From Branchiostoma floridae (lineage: Eukaryota > Chordata > Leptocardii > Amphioxiformes > Branchiostomatidae), in the NCBI RefSeq assembly GCF_000003815.2, contig NC_049987.1, positions 15,794,552 to 15,858,551 of the forward strand: 64,000 nt of DNA, read 5' to 3'. This document shows positions 33,601-48,735 of this stretch, piece by piece; position 1 is the stretch's first letter; every line of letters starts with the position of its first letter. A program made the translations under genes and the position numbers. The notes below the pieces were generated by a model. The model searched no databases and was not told the origin of the DNA. It worked only from the letters and a program-made list of their open reading frames with translations.

Positions 33601-36600
33601 TGATATTATGGTATCAGAAATAACCTCGCCATTATTTTATTGCTTACCGTGTTTTCCATTTCCTTCTGCTCCTTCTTTAACATCTCCACCTGCTGCTTGG
33701 GTGAAAGATTCATGCTGTTGACTTCGACGTCACGACCAAAACGACTGTTGGAGGTACTTCCGGCCAGTGGCTCCGGCAACATGTCGACAACTACCGAAGC
33801 CGTCTGAACCAAGGCTAAAAAGGACGAGAAACAGCGCATTTAGAATCAGGCCATTTTAGTCCCTAACATGGTAAATATTCACCTCAAATTTATGTCAAGT
33901 TTAGTAAGATCCATTAAGGGAAAATCTTAAGATATATTTACTTATATAATACTTGAGATATATCTCGTAAACCTGTTATGATAATAAAAAACTATATTCG
34001 TATCATTGAAGAAGCAAAATGAAGGCGATATACAAACAAATGTCTGTCCCCAATCTACTTCTGCTTAATCTGTACTTAGCCGATGTGGTAAATACGAACG
34101 ATGAATGTCTCCTTTGCTAAATACATATAATAGTTATAATAATTATAAACTAGATGTTTCTCGCCATTAGCTATAGTCTGCATGTTCTCAACCGATGCGC
34201 CCTGTGATCCTCTCGTGGCCTCGGCGAGATCCGACACGAGATCTGCTGCAAATTTCTAGGAAAAATTCATAAAATCCAAATCATAGTCAAAACACTTGAT
34301 GCGTCTGTAACGTTCAATCATAAATCAGCGTATTTTAGCTGAAAAGATGCGTCACATACTACTGTTATGTTGACTGGAAGCCACAAAGAACACAAGTTTG
34401 ACGTTGATCCTCATTATCCCAAGACCCACTCACATCTAAGATATTATCACAATTCATCCATAAGATACCATTACAATTCTTCCATAGCTTCTTCTATATA
34501 TTTTTAGCAAGGTAATGCGTAAAAAGACACACAGTGATATCTAACATCCTCGCCAACACCAAAAGCATCTCAGACTCAATTGTAGAATAACAGATTAGCA
34601 AACCAGAACTGGAGGCGGCAATGGTGAGTTGACGTCACCGCCAGCGCTGATGATGTCATAGATGTTGGACATCACTGTAAGTATGTTCTCTGGTCGCACA
34701 AGATCGGAAATGTCTATCTCCTCGACGATCTCCTGAAGCTGTTTTAAGGAATAAGGCATCACCACAATATGGGTTAAAGCTATTGATAATAGCGTTTGTT
34801 TAGTAACCAAATAGATAGATGTTCGGGTTATGTTTGCAGTAAACTTGAACTCATATTCGATGGGCATGTTGGTAATGATAGAAATGTAGTTGTTGTTGGT
34901 GTTTTAAAATAACGGCGTATGCATACACACCTTCTGTCCTGGGCTTTTAGTCGTCCGTGCCAGAGATGTTTGGTGAATTGTATGGTCTGAAACTGCAAGA
35001 TTATGATACTAGTATCTTGAACTGATCGAACATTATGTTATAATACATCAAGTCATCTGGTTGAAATATGTTTTTTGTGAGAAAAAAAATCTTCCAAAAA
35101 GAATCAAATTTCACCTGTTGCTGATATTGTTGAGCTCAGTGGAGGCTCTATTGACTTGCCTGGGACCGTAACTGTGAACGATGATAACATGAATCTTAAA
35201 TATCACGTTACCTTATGTAGAAAGGAAACAGGTAGGACATTAGTTAATGGATTTTGCTGTTTGTAAAATCGCCTTACATACTTGGTTCATGTCACGGTCC
35301 AGAAACAAACACCACAACATAACGTTATACTAAACACGATACTTGCAACATTCGTATTCTACGCACATTTTGGGATGAATTTTCTCTAAAGGTCTTGTAC
35401 AGCGAAGCCTGATCGACAGGGATTATGGCTCTGTACGTATAACATGACAAGTTTGATAACTTTTTGGACAGTCTTACCGGAGCTTGTAGTTGTCCGTGCG
35501 TCTGTTGCTGTATCATCATCAAATCCCACTTCGCTGGGCGCAATGGTTGTCTTCACTGGTCCTGTAGTTCCTATAGTGGAAGTGGTGAGATAAACATACC
35601 GTTTAGGATACACACATATAATATAAATGCAGTTTATCAAAATGAGGTCTTGCATATTGAAAATTTGTAGATTTCAAGTTTACCTTTGACTACAACGTGC
35701 CTGTTAGTAAAGTATTGAGAAAAGCAAGGAAAGGAGCTTTTCCCGATACATGTAGTAAGTTTACGTTTTGCACTTCAAGTTTTGTCCAAGACGTGGAACT
35801 TCTCAACTTCACCAGCAATGGTGAGTCATAGAAAGCTATATGAGTACGCATCTTGATAAGAAGCTTCTTGGTTTGTTATGTGTTTACCTTTGATATTCTG
35901 CTCTGCCGGCGAAGTTGACCATGTCGGCGTCGAAGTTTCTGCGTCAGGTCGCACGACATCCGTTGTAGAAGTGGTCGTGTATGAAGATCCATCGGCGGTG
36001 GCCTCGATTGGTGACATTGACCCTTTTGAGACAAAATAGATACTGTGAAATGCATAGCATTTAAAATCTAATGCAAAAAGTAAGAGTCTCGATATCACGA
36101 AGATTTGCACATAAAATACACAAATCATAATATCTATGACAAAGATTATTGAATGTGTTCGGCTTGATTCGAATTATTTATCACTAGACTTTTTTTACAT
36201 AAACGTATACCTGTTCTATGTGAATACGTCACGTCCACACTACGCCCATGCTCACCGAAGGCCGCCATCTTGATGACGTATGCAGTTTCTGGGATAAGAT
36301 TTGTGACGTTGTAGGATGTTTTGTTTCCCTGAAACCTGTTAAAAAGAAATCAAAATTCAATATATAGTTAACATGATGCATCCAAACGACGAGGATCTAC
36401 ATTCACTTGACCGAGTGAAGAAAAGGAGTCAAAATCGTTTTTTTAAAGTTAATATTCATATACGCATTCTACTCACTGTTGTTCAATTAGTTCTATGTTC
36501 GGTATAAATATTGTTCTTTACCTCAGCACTATTATTGCGCTGTCATATTCATCCGAGATGTCCAACTGGTAAGAGAGAACGTTTGCCACAGGTGGCATCC

Positions 36601-39600
36601 ATTCCAGCAACATCCAAGTTGCCTCAGCCACGGAGACTCTTAAACTCGAAGGCGCATCTGTGTCTAAAATACAAGTGTACGAGGTTATCATAAGACTGCC
36701 CTAACTGTACTTGAAATGCCTTGTAAATATTAGACAATAACGCAGATTGTCAGCAAGGTTTCCAATGATCCAACAAGAAAAACTCGTTGTATATGTATTT
36801 GTCAGATTACAATCTATGTAACTAAACATTATATGCATGTTTGTGTACGTGTGTGTTTGCGCTTTTGTGTGCATGTATATATGCATGTATGTGCGTGTTT
36901 GTATGTGTATGTGTCTGTTGTGTGTGTGTGTACATGAATGTATGTGTGTGTACATGAATGTGTGTTTGTGTGTGTGTACATGAATGTGTCTCTGTGTGTG
37001 TCTGTGTACATGAATGTGTCTCTGTGTGTGTATCTGTGTGTGTGTGTGTATCTGTGTGTGTGTGCGTATCTGTGTGTGTGTATCTCTCTGTGTGTGTGTC
37101 TAATAGTATCTGTGTGCGTGTATCTGTGTTTGTGTGTGTATACTTATATACACTCATGTCTTACAGTTTGTAGCGAACAATCAAATCGCTACAATCTGCA
37201 CGATGTATACCAACCCTGAACGTCTTTTATAGTCTCTCCTTCCCATGTGACCGCCACACCTACTAACCTGTGACAGCTGCTGTACTGACGGCGATGCTCC
37301 TCCCCAGCCTGCTCACGGCCACCACACCGATGTCATACCGAGTACCAGGGACCAGACCTGTCAACTCACATCTGTCCACGTCTCCTGACTTCTGTATGGA
37401 AGTACGCCTTCCATCGCCGGTGTAGGTTATGTTGTATGCGGTCAGCACAGCTTTTGGTGTTAGCCATGAGATGGAAATAGTGTCGGTTGTCCAGTCGTCC
37501 ACACCTAATCCTATCGGAGGGTCAGTTCCTATGATAAAAAAGAAAATATATCGTTTAGCAGAGAAAAAATAGTATTGCAGCAATGGTAAAAAAAGACAAA
37601 AGACAAGTTAAAAGATTTAAAATTTACCCGTACGCCATTACTTGAACCTTGAATTGCTATTTTCCAAGCAGAGGTTGCGTCATTAGATACGTGGAAATAG
37701 AAGTGAGCGGAATTTTTACCGGCACTACTATCTACGCGGCCCAAAATGCTACAACTGGAATCTGTAATATATAATATCACAATGAAATGCACTTGTTTGA
37801 TTTTCTCTAGTTTATGTACAAGACCCTGCTTGGAGGTGCAGTGAAACATTTCCTTACTTGTCGCAGCTGTAATTGTCACTTCCGGTCCTTCGTTGTACCT
37901 GTTGATGCTTGTGGCCGATATGACATATTCCACGGCTGGACGTAGGTCGTTGAATGTTACATCAGATGAACTGGTCGGTACGTATCGTGTCACCACGATC
38001 TCACCAGTATCCATCCGCGCGATCCATATCCTGTGGCCAATAGCGAAAGAGTCGGTCCTCTGCTTCCTCCAGGAAACCCGAACGGACGTTTCTGTGATGC
38101 TCACCACCTGGAAGTCCTCGGGTGGAGGTGTCACTGGAGCGAGTGAAATGTGAGAATGATACAGTGTTAGACACATGCAGAGTATGCAAAGAAATTAGAT
38201 TATAAACATATGAATTGGGCATACAGATGATTACTAAACAAAAGCCTACAAAGCTATTATTTGCCAGCAAATGCAAAACATTTCCCCATTTTTTTCTAAA
38301 ATGAATGGAAGCGACTTTTTTTATCATCAATTAAGCAGCGTTTGACCAAGCTTAGTTCAGCACGTATCTAATTACATCTTTAAGCGTGCCATTTTTTAAG
38401 ATAATCAAATGGGTTAATGACCATTGCACTGTCCGTTACCGAAACTGTTCTAATTGAAAGGTCTGCTTGGGAGAAAATATATATCTTAAATTTTTCAAAA
38501 CAAATCATACATAAGCATGCAACTGTGTAATCTTGGATTATACATTTCTGAAAAACAAAATAACCAGTCAACATTGTTTTACCGCTGACGCCATGTGTTC
38601 GCTTCTTCCATTTTTTTACCTGCATGAAAATGCAGGTATTGATTCTGGTAGGGATCTTTGTGATTCCGGACCGATATCTTTAGAACCTCTGGATGGATTG
38701 CGATCACGTTTGCTATGGGGATAGAATGTGTGAGCCATTGTGCTATAGCGCACATTAGAAGTTTGCTGCTGTTTTGTGGTTCGTTTAAAAAATATATTTA
38801 CACCCATTTTCTTGATATGGAGTGATCTGGCCTTCCTCTCTCTCAACCAACTTTGAGACAGCTGTGACATCTGTTTTGAGTTTTCAGTGGCATGGGAGTG
38901 TGTGGAAGGGGGTTTCCAGTGCTATATCTCCAGAACAGAATGTGCGATTGCAATGATATTTGATACATGGGTTGGGGGTGCTTGCCTGATACTCAGGATT
39001 GATTTTGGGCCTCCTTGCTTTTGAACTTGACACTGCAGGTAGCCTTTTGTGTGTTGAAGGGGTGTTTATGGCGCTATATCACCAGAACTAAACGTGTGAT
39101 CGTGATGATATTTAGTACATAGGTTAGTGGTGGTTGCCTGACACTCAAGTTTGATTTTAAGCCTCCTGATGTTTGACCTTGACACTGCAGGTAGCCTTTT
39201 GTGTGTGGAAGGGACGTTTCCGGCGCTGTATCTTCAGAACGAAACGTGCGATCGCAATGACATTTGGTACATGGGTTGGTGGTGGTTGCTTGACGCTCAA
39301 GTTTGATTTTTGTTTGAACTTGACACTTGGCGGGCCGTTTTATTTTAGTGTGTTTGGGCATGGACATGCTGTGGTCTTGATTTTTTTGGGACGCATATAC
39401 CTGTCAATGTAAGTTGGAAGCGGTATTAATTTGGGCCCCCTTGCAGCATGCCCTGGAGCTGCAGAGCCAGTTTGGTCACAATGTTCCCCACATACATCTG
39501 CTTGGTGTCCCAACAGAAAATGTAAAAGGTGAATTCGATGGCTGCACAGATCAACAACTAGTAAAAAAAGTAACTGTGACCATCCCTGTCACCTCTGTAT

Positions 39601-42600
39601 GGTGTGAACCATTATACACATTGGGATATGTGCCAAATGCAGGTATAACAATAGGAAATAAAAATGAAATGGCGAGAACACTTAGCCTAGAAAGGTGTAG
39701 TTTTGGATCTCACCGTTTACCATAGGTAGATATAAAAACAATGATGGGATAATTTTGCGTCATACCATATCAACCCCAGACACGCCGCAGGTGGATAGAG
39801 GGAGTGGCAGAGACTGTCCGTGCACATGGCCTGACTCTTCTGGAGGCTACACACCTGGCTCAAGACAGATGCCTACATCTCCCCGCGACGCCCCCCCAGG
39901 CATAAGCGGAAGGATAAAGATAAAGAAGAAAAGAAAGATGAACAAGGGATTAAAATTTACCAGTTATGCACAAAACATTGATGACGTCATCAAGACTTTC
40001 TGTTGTTCCCACGATCGCGCGAACCGTGACGTTGTACTTAGTACCGCTCTTTAAACCGTTAATGGTGACGTTCGCGTATTCGTTTCCCGATTTCCGTGAC
40101 GTCACCAAATCTATTGGCTCCACACCATCCAGCACGTCCTGATACCAAATATGGCATCCCGAAAGATGGGCGGAAGGATATTTCCAACGCAGTGAAAAGC
40201 CATCCGCCCTTTCCGAACTGCAGGTCAAGTACTTCGGTTGTCCGTTCACTGAAAAAAAATCAAACCATGTTTTACCAGATGTCAAAATGTGATAACCGAA
40301 ATGTCGAATTATTAAACATTACCGTCATGCAGAAACGTTCCTGACTAACATTCCACTACTCACAAAATAAGGCACAAATAGATAAACAAACCAACCTCGC
40401 TCACAAATGAACTTCTTTGGGCGGATACAGTTTGCATCATTCCAACGATCGGGCATATTCATGGAGTTGTGAAGCCAGTAGGAGGCACAAAATTGGTCGC
40501 CCTCGTGGTAGTTTGGTTGGTTTCCACCCCACGCGGTAAACTGTCCGATAGACGTTCCATCTGTCCATAACCACGTCCCAGTAGCGCCTAAAGAAAGAAA
40601 AAGAAGAAGTGTTACTTGCCTTAGGCGTCGCCAAAAACGAGAGTAAAAAGGACGCCCTCTTCTCTCCCTTTCTTTCTGTCTTCCTCTCGCCCATGCCACG
40701 ACATACACATTTCTAATTTGACCATATTTTCAAGCAAATCTCCTGTTATGATCAGCAAATTATATTTAATTGCATATTAATTGCGCGTCGTTATCTAATG
40801 TCAAAAGCTCAATGTCACCTAGGTCGCTCAGGCCTATCCAGAATTCCTCATCGGGGTCGACCGAATTCTTCAGCGGCACAATGAAGTTGTGTGTGTCGGC
40901 GTCCTTGACGGTGGCCAGCCGGCCCCCTTCTCGTCTGCACCTGGTGTTAGCTGTGTGCCAGCTGACGAGCTCGTCAAACGCTCTGTAGCAGACGTACCCA
41001 CTCAGGTACCACCCATAGGGACAAGTTTCTGTTGGAAGAAGTATAAGGCTTTGGTAATAATCAAAATTTTCAAAACTGTACCTACACCAACTAACATGCT
41101 GGCGTAACGGTTGGGGTGATTGGCCCAGAACCCAGTGGTCTGGGGTTGAGTCCGCTGACATGCCACCTATGTTGTGCCATTAACAAAGGTACGTTACATC
41201 ACTTTCTTTTCTCACTACATCCAGGTGTTAAAATGGGTACCTGACTTCGGTACAACGAAAAAAAGGCAATGGAATGGACTCCGCCTTCCAATACCCTACT
41301 TTGGACTGAGAGCTCGGGGTTGATAACCCACTGCTTCGATTCGTCGGACGGACTCTATTTCACTTGATTTGACTTTAGACAGCTCTATAGAAACAAAGTA
41401 GACGAATGTATCAAGAAATTAATGCCTGTGCCATTCCGTGTGACATGTTCGTAGTAGTTGGAATGTCACAATGCCACATACTTTATGTCGCACGTTACGA
41501 AAATCAAGCGAAAAGGGTAGTATTTTGTCTTAAATATTGCCATAGCACGGTATCGTTACGATATTGTGCACGTTCCTAGTATCTATTTGGTTTCCAGATA
41601 AGAGGAGACACCGTATGTACTTGTACATAGAATGCCAAGGTAGAATGTTTCTTTCCCCTCTGGAAGGTTTTAGTTTTTATATAGAATTGTCGATCTATAA
41701 TGTTCAGTGGTGCAACCAGGTTTCAAAACAACAACAGCCAGACCGTTATTGCAACCCGTTTGAGATGTTTTGTTTTGTTCTCATTTAGGTTTTCTTTTCT
41801 ATTTTTACGCGTTTAAAACAAATAGATAATATATTCACAATAAGACACCAAAATTCATGTCAGCGAGAGATATTTCTAAATATCTCTCGCTGACATGAAT
41901 TTTGGTGTTTGTTAAAACAATCATCATGACAAATAATAGCGATGTTTTTTTGTTTTTGTTTTCAAATTTAAAAACGTACCTTCACATGCTTCTCTCACTA
42001 TAGCGATCTGGTGTTCATTCAGGGAGAAGTCAAAGAGTTGTAGGCAGGATATTCGCCCTGCATACTCTTGGTACCCTGCACTAACGTCATGCTGCGTTGC
42101 TAGCTCAGCAGCCATGGTATAATTCTTGCTCCCGGCTTTAACGCTGTCGACCCAAACAGCTTGGTCCCCCGTGCTATAGTCATAACTCCCACCAACATAA
42201 TGCCAGCGATCTGTGGCAAGGGGAGGTGAAGTCGTGGATGAGGAATCTGCAGATCCCTCCCTGCGAATTACTCTGAAATGTCAGAGAAAACAACAATAAT
42301 TGGCTTTGCTTGCTGCTAGTAGTTAAGAATCAGATAGAAGCAGCACGCGAACATGCTTGGTGCGATGCGGTACGGCCTCTTGAAGTTAGGGGTCTGGCGC
42401 AGAAGGTTGATGAACTGCCCGACAGGGTGTCTCGTGCCTGGCTGCGCTTGTGCCCTCACACGGACCTGCACACAGGCTTGCCAACGGGGCCCCGCGTACA
42501 GGCTCGGTGAAGAGCCTGACTCAATCCTATGCGCCTGGCAGGGCTTTCCGATGCGCCGGTCTTGCGTACACGCTCACGGGCTTGTTGAGGAACCCTACAC

Positions 42601-45600
42601 GACCGCGCAGTCCAGGCTGCGCTTGCCGGCGATTTTGTGATGTCCTGTATAAAAAATCTGCTATGAGTTCCCACCAGATTTGGCATCATCTGACAGGTTC
42701 AAGATTTCATTATCCATGCTGGTCGACACTATTTCGTAGTCATACTTAACTCTATCCAGACCGGGGGGGGGGGGGACTAAAAGTACCTGCGCCAACTTTG
42801 ACATCCTATAACTGCCGAACGACGTTCGTTGGTTTTATTGCGAGACCAAACTTGTTTATCTATATCATTAACATCCTGCGTAAGTTTAAATTACATTTCT
42901 AATTAAATATTCATAATTTATGCTAATTTGATGACGTCATGGCTCAAAATCCAAGATGGCGGACAATGCCATTATCAACATTAAATACATGTTATTTTTA
43001 CTCAAATTCCGTCAAAATCTTTTATTTTCTTACAAAATACAATCACTTGAACCCTTTTAGTCCACTTATATTGGATTTTGGGGTTATATGTAGAAAAAAA
43101 AACGTATTTCAGAAAATTCAAGCTTGTCGATCCAAAATGGCGGACAAATGACGTGATTTTCTGACGTCATACAGGCGTCAGCGTCGTCATCGGCAACAAA
43201 AGACTTGGCAGACTTAAAACCACAGAAGTTACCGTTTATAGTCATCATTTTGTTTAATACCTTTAGGTATAGCGAAAATTCAATATTTAGACGATTTTAG
43301 CCCCAAATATGACATTATGACGTCATAATTACGTCATATTACGTCATTACGATACCAAAATTACAGAAAATATAACACTTCACTAGTACATCATCTCCTC
43401 AAAATTTGGTGATCGTATCAAATTACGAAGGGGGGGTCAAAAGGTATCCCAAAAAAGCCCGGTCTGGATAGGGTTAAGGCTTTACAGAACCCCGGGTTGT
43501 CGTGGTCGCCCACCATGGTGCTGGATCTAAGCGCCCGGCCAAGGCGCATGGGCCAGGCCAAACATCGATATAGCTGGAGGTCTCAACCTCTCGAATATCG
43601 CGATTAATAACTTTCGCAGTTGTCCAGCTGACCGTGACGTCATCACCCATACACAGGTAGACGCCTGATTACCCTGCTAAATCGGTCAGACAGTCCTACA
43701 GGCCGCGTCTTTGGTGCTAGGACGACGGAGTCCGGCGGGGATTGTCTCCTGACGGCAAACGTTGGACGCTCTGCCTATCCTGTCGCCCGTCAGCTCGAAA
43801 ATACTCTGGCCTAATACATTGTCAATGGAGACAGAGTATTTTTAAGGTTCTTAAGAGAGCGAAAAGACCACGACACTGCCTTCTCAGTCATCGCACCTTA
43901 CGCAAAGCAGGCAGATATATTACTGTAATCCTTTTTTTTAAATAGCATTTTCTATTTTCTAAAAACGATAGACTTACGCCGTGTGAATGCTATTATTCCG
44001 TTGCCATAGATACACTCCCCTATTGGAGTCCCCCTGATAGTCGTACTCGAACAGAGGTCCTGACGCTACTGTAGGGTCCGTGTAGACGTGGGCTAGTATG
44101 GTGTAGGAAAAGCGTACGTCCAAACCACCGTCGTTGAGAATGCGAATGTGCGAGGAACCGTTGAACAGGAAAGCTTGAGATTCTGGACCGCCTGGACCTT
44201 CAACCACCTGAGTTCCTGAAGCTATGCCGTCATTTCCGTTTCCGGTAACATCTCTCGCGCCATCTTGTTCGTTCAGAGGCCACCGGCCCACTGGCTCTAG
44301 TGCTGAATCTGTACAATTAAAACAAAGAGGCATTTAACACTTAATATTTAAAAAAAAAATCATTTGTCAAGGCACACATGTGACTTACGTCGACTCTAGG
44401 CCTTTTCCGCTTGCTTAGCTGTGTATGAGTAGATTTAGGGTCTGTACGTTATTAACTGGGGGGGAGGCTCTGAGGGTCAGGTAAAAAGAATTCCATGACC
44501 CTCCTGTCTGTTTAAAGTCTGTCCGGACCTGGACCTGGGCCTAAATGTTTTGCACCTGTACCCACCCTAGTCCGTAAAAAATTGAAATCCTGATCCTCCG
44601 AATCGCCATTTCCTGCATCTTGAGGGGAAAACTGTCCTGGTAGACTTGTATTTTTTACAAGAATCAAGACAACCAGAACTTTGCGCGGTATTTTTTTCAA
44701 AGGCTCTTCCCCCTTCTAAAAAAACTTCAATGGCCCTCTTCCCAAGCCGCAAATAAAATTCAATGGCCAGTGCACAAGCCCTCCCCCCTGATGAATATCG
44801 TAGGGTCCCTTACCGAAATGCAATCTGACTAGTATAATTACTTGGCTGTTATGGGAGTAGAAACTTCAATATAGCACACCATCACCAAACTACATTTTAT
44901 GCCATAATTTCGATTCACAAAGCGATTTATANNNNNNNNNNNNNNNNNNNNNNNNNNNNNNNNNNNNNNNNNNNNNNNNNNNNNNNNNNNNNNNNNNNNN
45001 NNNNNNNNNNNNNNNNNNNNNNNNNNNNNNNTAGAGACAGAGTGCACGTGGTTAAAGTGGTTCAACAAGAGAGATGAAAGACTCACGTGCAACAACTCCA
45101 GCCCGCATGCTAGGCCAGTCTCGCCATGTCAGTGGATGGAACTTGACGTAACGGGCGGTGATGGCGCCACTGTAGGACGACAGCTCATTTCTCACAGGGG
45201 TGTTTCTGTCAGTATTCCCTGGGAAGGTCTGGAGGAAGATTGAGCACAAGTCATCGAGTGACCAGAAAGAAGGGATATGATTCGTGTGTGTGTGTGGGGT
45301 GGGGGGGGGGGTGGCATTTGAAAAAAAAAAAAAAAACTACGGATGGAATGATATGAAACTTGGCATGTGCTTAGGTCATGTCCTGTCGAAGATTGTACTC
45401 TCGTTTTTCTGGAGGTTCTCCTTAGTACTGCAGCAGAATGTCCGGGTTTAATCAAACTCTTTTTTTCAATAATTTTTTGGGGCGTTTTAGTAGCATACTT
45501 TGAAACAGGAGAACTTCAAAATAGATGAATGAGATTTCTTTTCGACTCGTAGGCAACTTCGGTGAATAACAGCGAAATAATATGTTGACTATGCAAATTA

Positions 45601-47789
45601 GATGTTAGCATAGTTAATGAGATGAATTTATATTCAAATGGTGCTTAATGACAGGAACTTTCTTCTCGTCACATATGTAGCTTGGTTCGAGAGGAATATT
45701 AATTGATAGGAACCATGCATGGTCGTATTTGCATAATTTGATTACAAAAGTGTATAATTCATTAGTTGGAAATGATAACATGTTCATACTAGTGGCACAA
45801 GTAGGTTAGACAAAAGTGAATATTATCAGGCATAACTTAAGATGAAAATAATTTTGACATCATTTGTATAATCAATGAATGTGGGAATGTTACAATAACT
45901 TCCCAAAGAAAGACATATGCAACATACTAGTATGGTATTTGAAAACAAAAATGACACAATCAAGTCATATAAATTCTGTTAATAAGAGACTATCTTGCAT
46001 ATCATTTGCAATGTAATTTGACAAAAGTACTTTGCGATGGTAAGTGGTCATGGAACTCTAGTTCCGTTTATAGAACATACATGCTAAACATACAGAACTC
46101 TTTCGTTTTGTATCTAAAATAAGTGGTTGGTAATAAACCTAAGGAGATTACGTTGCAACATTATGATAATGATACTTACTACCGTCAGTCCGTCGTCATC
46201 GCTGTAGGTAACCTCGTCTCCACTGTGCTCGCCATATGTGATGCTGTACGATGTGACCATGTGGCCACTGAATTGTTCGTCTCTACCCTGGGTGATAATC
46301 GCCGTTACAAAGTACGTCTTGTGAAGATCCACCATTAGCCATTCGCGTTGATCAGGTGTTCTAGGCGCCCAACCTCCAGAAAGCGGGAAATCCAGTACAC
46401 CGTTGTCTGGACCCTCTGTGTTGTTATACTGTGACGATGCAGACATGCTCGGGGATCGAAAGGCGTCTGCATCAAAGAAAACAAAAGATATGTAGGTGTT
46501 AACGTTTCTTGAATACCGCAATGGAACAATCGCACATGATGTCACGGGTCACGTGATTTTTTTATGCCGCAGTCTTGTTGGGTGTTAAGTTTTAATTTAC
46601 CGTCTGCAGTTCCAGGTGAGATCTGGACATCATGACCAGCAAACGTCTATCAAATGACAAGATTTACGGACGCCGATCGGCGGTCCAACTGTGCCTAACA
46701 TCTAGTGACTACATAACGTAACACAATGTAGATATAGACTAATATTGAAGCGTTGTTCAGTTGTAACCTTGATATGTATGTTTCTTTCAATTTTGGTAGA
46801 TATTATAGTAAAATGTTGCTTCAGAACATTTTTCAATCTAAGGGTGCGGTCACATACGTCTTACGATCGTCTTGAGTGTAGCCATGCATGTGTGTACGTT
46901 ACAAAGTTCAACTGTCTTGCTGCACTAAAAGGCTGTGTCGGTGGTTGGTTCCGTTACAGTCTGCTTGAAAATCCTATAGCTATGGCAGAAAAATCGTACG
47001 ACGGTCGCACGACGTACGTACTTTGTAAGCTTTGACTGGCTTACCACATTGGTTGTCAGTGATTGATACGCTCCCGTGTATCGTCCACGCTTCCCTGGAC
47101 CAGTCCAACACGTTGCCTCCCTGTCCGCACTTACGCAGAGGGAGATCTGCCTCTCTCGGTGACAGCACACGATCCCACACGTTTAAGCATGACATGTCAC
47201 CGGTGTATGCCTGGATAGGATAAAACAATATTTGTATAAGAGCTGATACTGTTATGATCTCACCACCTAGTGGGAGATTGTAATTTGCTATTTGCAAGGA
47301 AACCGCAAGGGGTCGCAAGCTGGAACAACTTCCTTCTTCTGCCAATCTGACTTAGGTCAGACGTAAGATAATGAAACCCATTGTAAACATCGTGCTGTAC
47401 AACAGAAAACGTTTCAATGTGAAATTGATTTTTTAATCCTGTCATAACGTTTCGAGTAGTACTTCATCCCTTTGAAAGGACGTTAAGTAAGGGCCCCATG
47501 TTTAAGAAGAGTCACGCCTTGAGCACGATTAATAAGAACCTGCCACACTTATCGGAAAAGCTAGGTCTCCGGACCGATCTTGAACAGGCTGTAGTCACCT
47601 GTTATGTCAGTCCTTTCAAATGTGCAGTATATTCTACCAAATAAACGAGATATCAAAAACTTTAGTTTCGCTGAAGCACATTAGAACGCCGCTAGGGGGC
47701 CATTATCGAACTTGACCTTCGTTTTCCTGACCCTACCCACCTGCCAAATATCACCAGGATTCATCAAAGGCTTTTCGAGTTATGCTTAT

Positions 47790-47842
<53 letters not shown>

Positions 47843-48703
47843 AAATATAACCTTATTGGCGAAGGTAAAAAAGAGCATGTCTTCACTTGCCTGGTCGACA
47901 TCAAATAACCCTCCTGAGTCCTGCACTTGGCCAATAATCCACGCGGGGCCTGTACGGATCACGTGACCTGTGGCCAATCCAGAGCCGGCGCCGACCTGTT
48001 GTCCATCGACGTAGAACGACCATCGGCCATCCTGACTCAGCCAGGTGTAGCACACTGTGTGGCATCTGCCATCGTCAAGGTTCAGTCTTGTCTCATTGGC
48101 TGCGGCGTGTTTGTGTGCACCGTTGATCCAGAACTAAAATCGGAACAAGTGACCTTGGTTTTGTACGATATAAATTCTTATGAATCAAAAACCCTCCGAT
48201 CTTCAGCGTAGAATAATGTCTTGCCGATGTCGACATGGGCATTAATTTCAATTTTCATTCGTAATTTGGAACTATTTTCACATTATGAAAATATCAATAT
48301 TATCATCATTACATTGGTATTTGTGTTAAAGCTGTACTACGTAAGATTTGAACAAAACAAAAAATAGCTTTTCCTACTTTTTCTTTACATTGTTAGTTCA
48401 ATCAACCCTATAGCATTGAAATATAATGAACACCGAAAAAAAAAACACTCTCCGATCATGGAGGTGATAAATAGAAGAGTGGTACCCTGAATAGTCCGTA
48501 GTAGGTTAATGCAATCTGATCACCACTGAATAGCACCCCGTTTGTCGTGTTTGAGATGTGAAGTTGCACACACGTGGTCAGAGCATCCAGCCCAGGAGGC
48601 GTGGTGACGTTCAGCCAAACGTAGTTACTGGTCGATGCCGGTTCAGGGAAAGTCATCTTCTTCAAACAACAACCTGAAATGTTTCATAGCAATCAATCAA
48701 CAG

Positions 48704-48735
<32 letters not shown>

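Noticed and set aside
36701-37219. Several Cys/Val- or His/Thr-rich ORFs
   Set aside because: All are translations of the (GT)n microsatellite.
37700-37765. Possible extra 42-bp exon between FN3-2 and FN3-3
   Set aside because: An acceptor and a phase-compatible donor exist, but exons 12 and 13 join directly in phase and the insert has no domain support.
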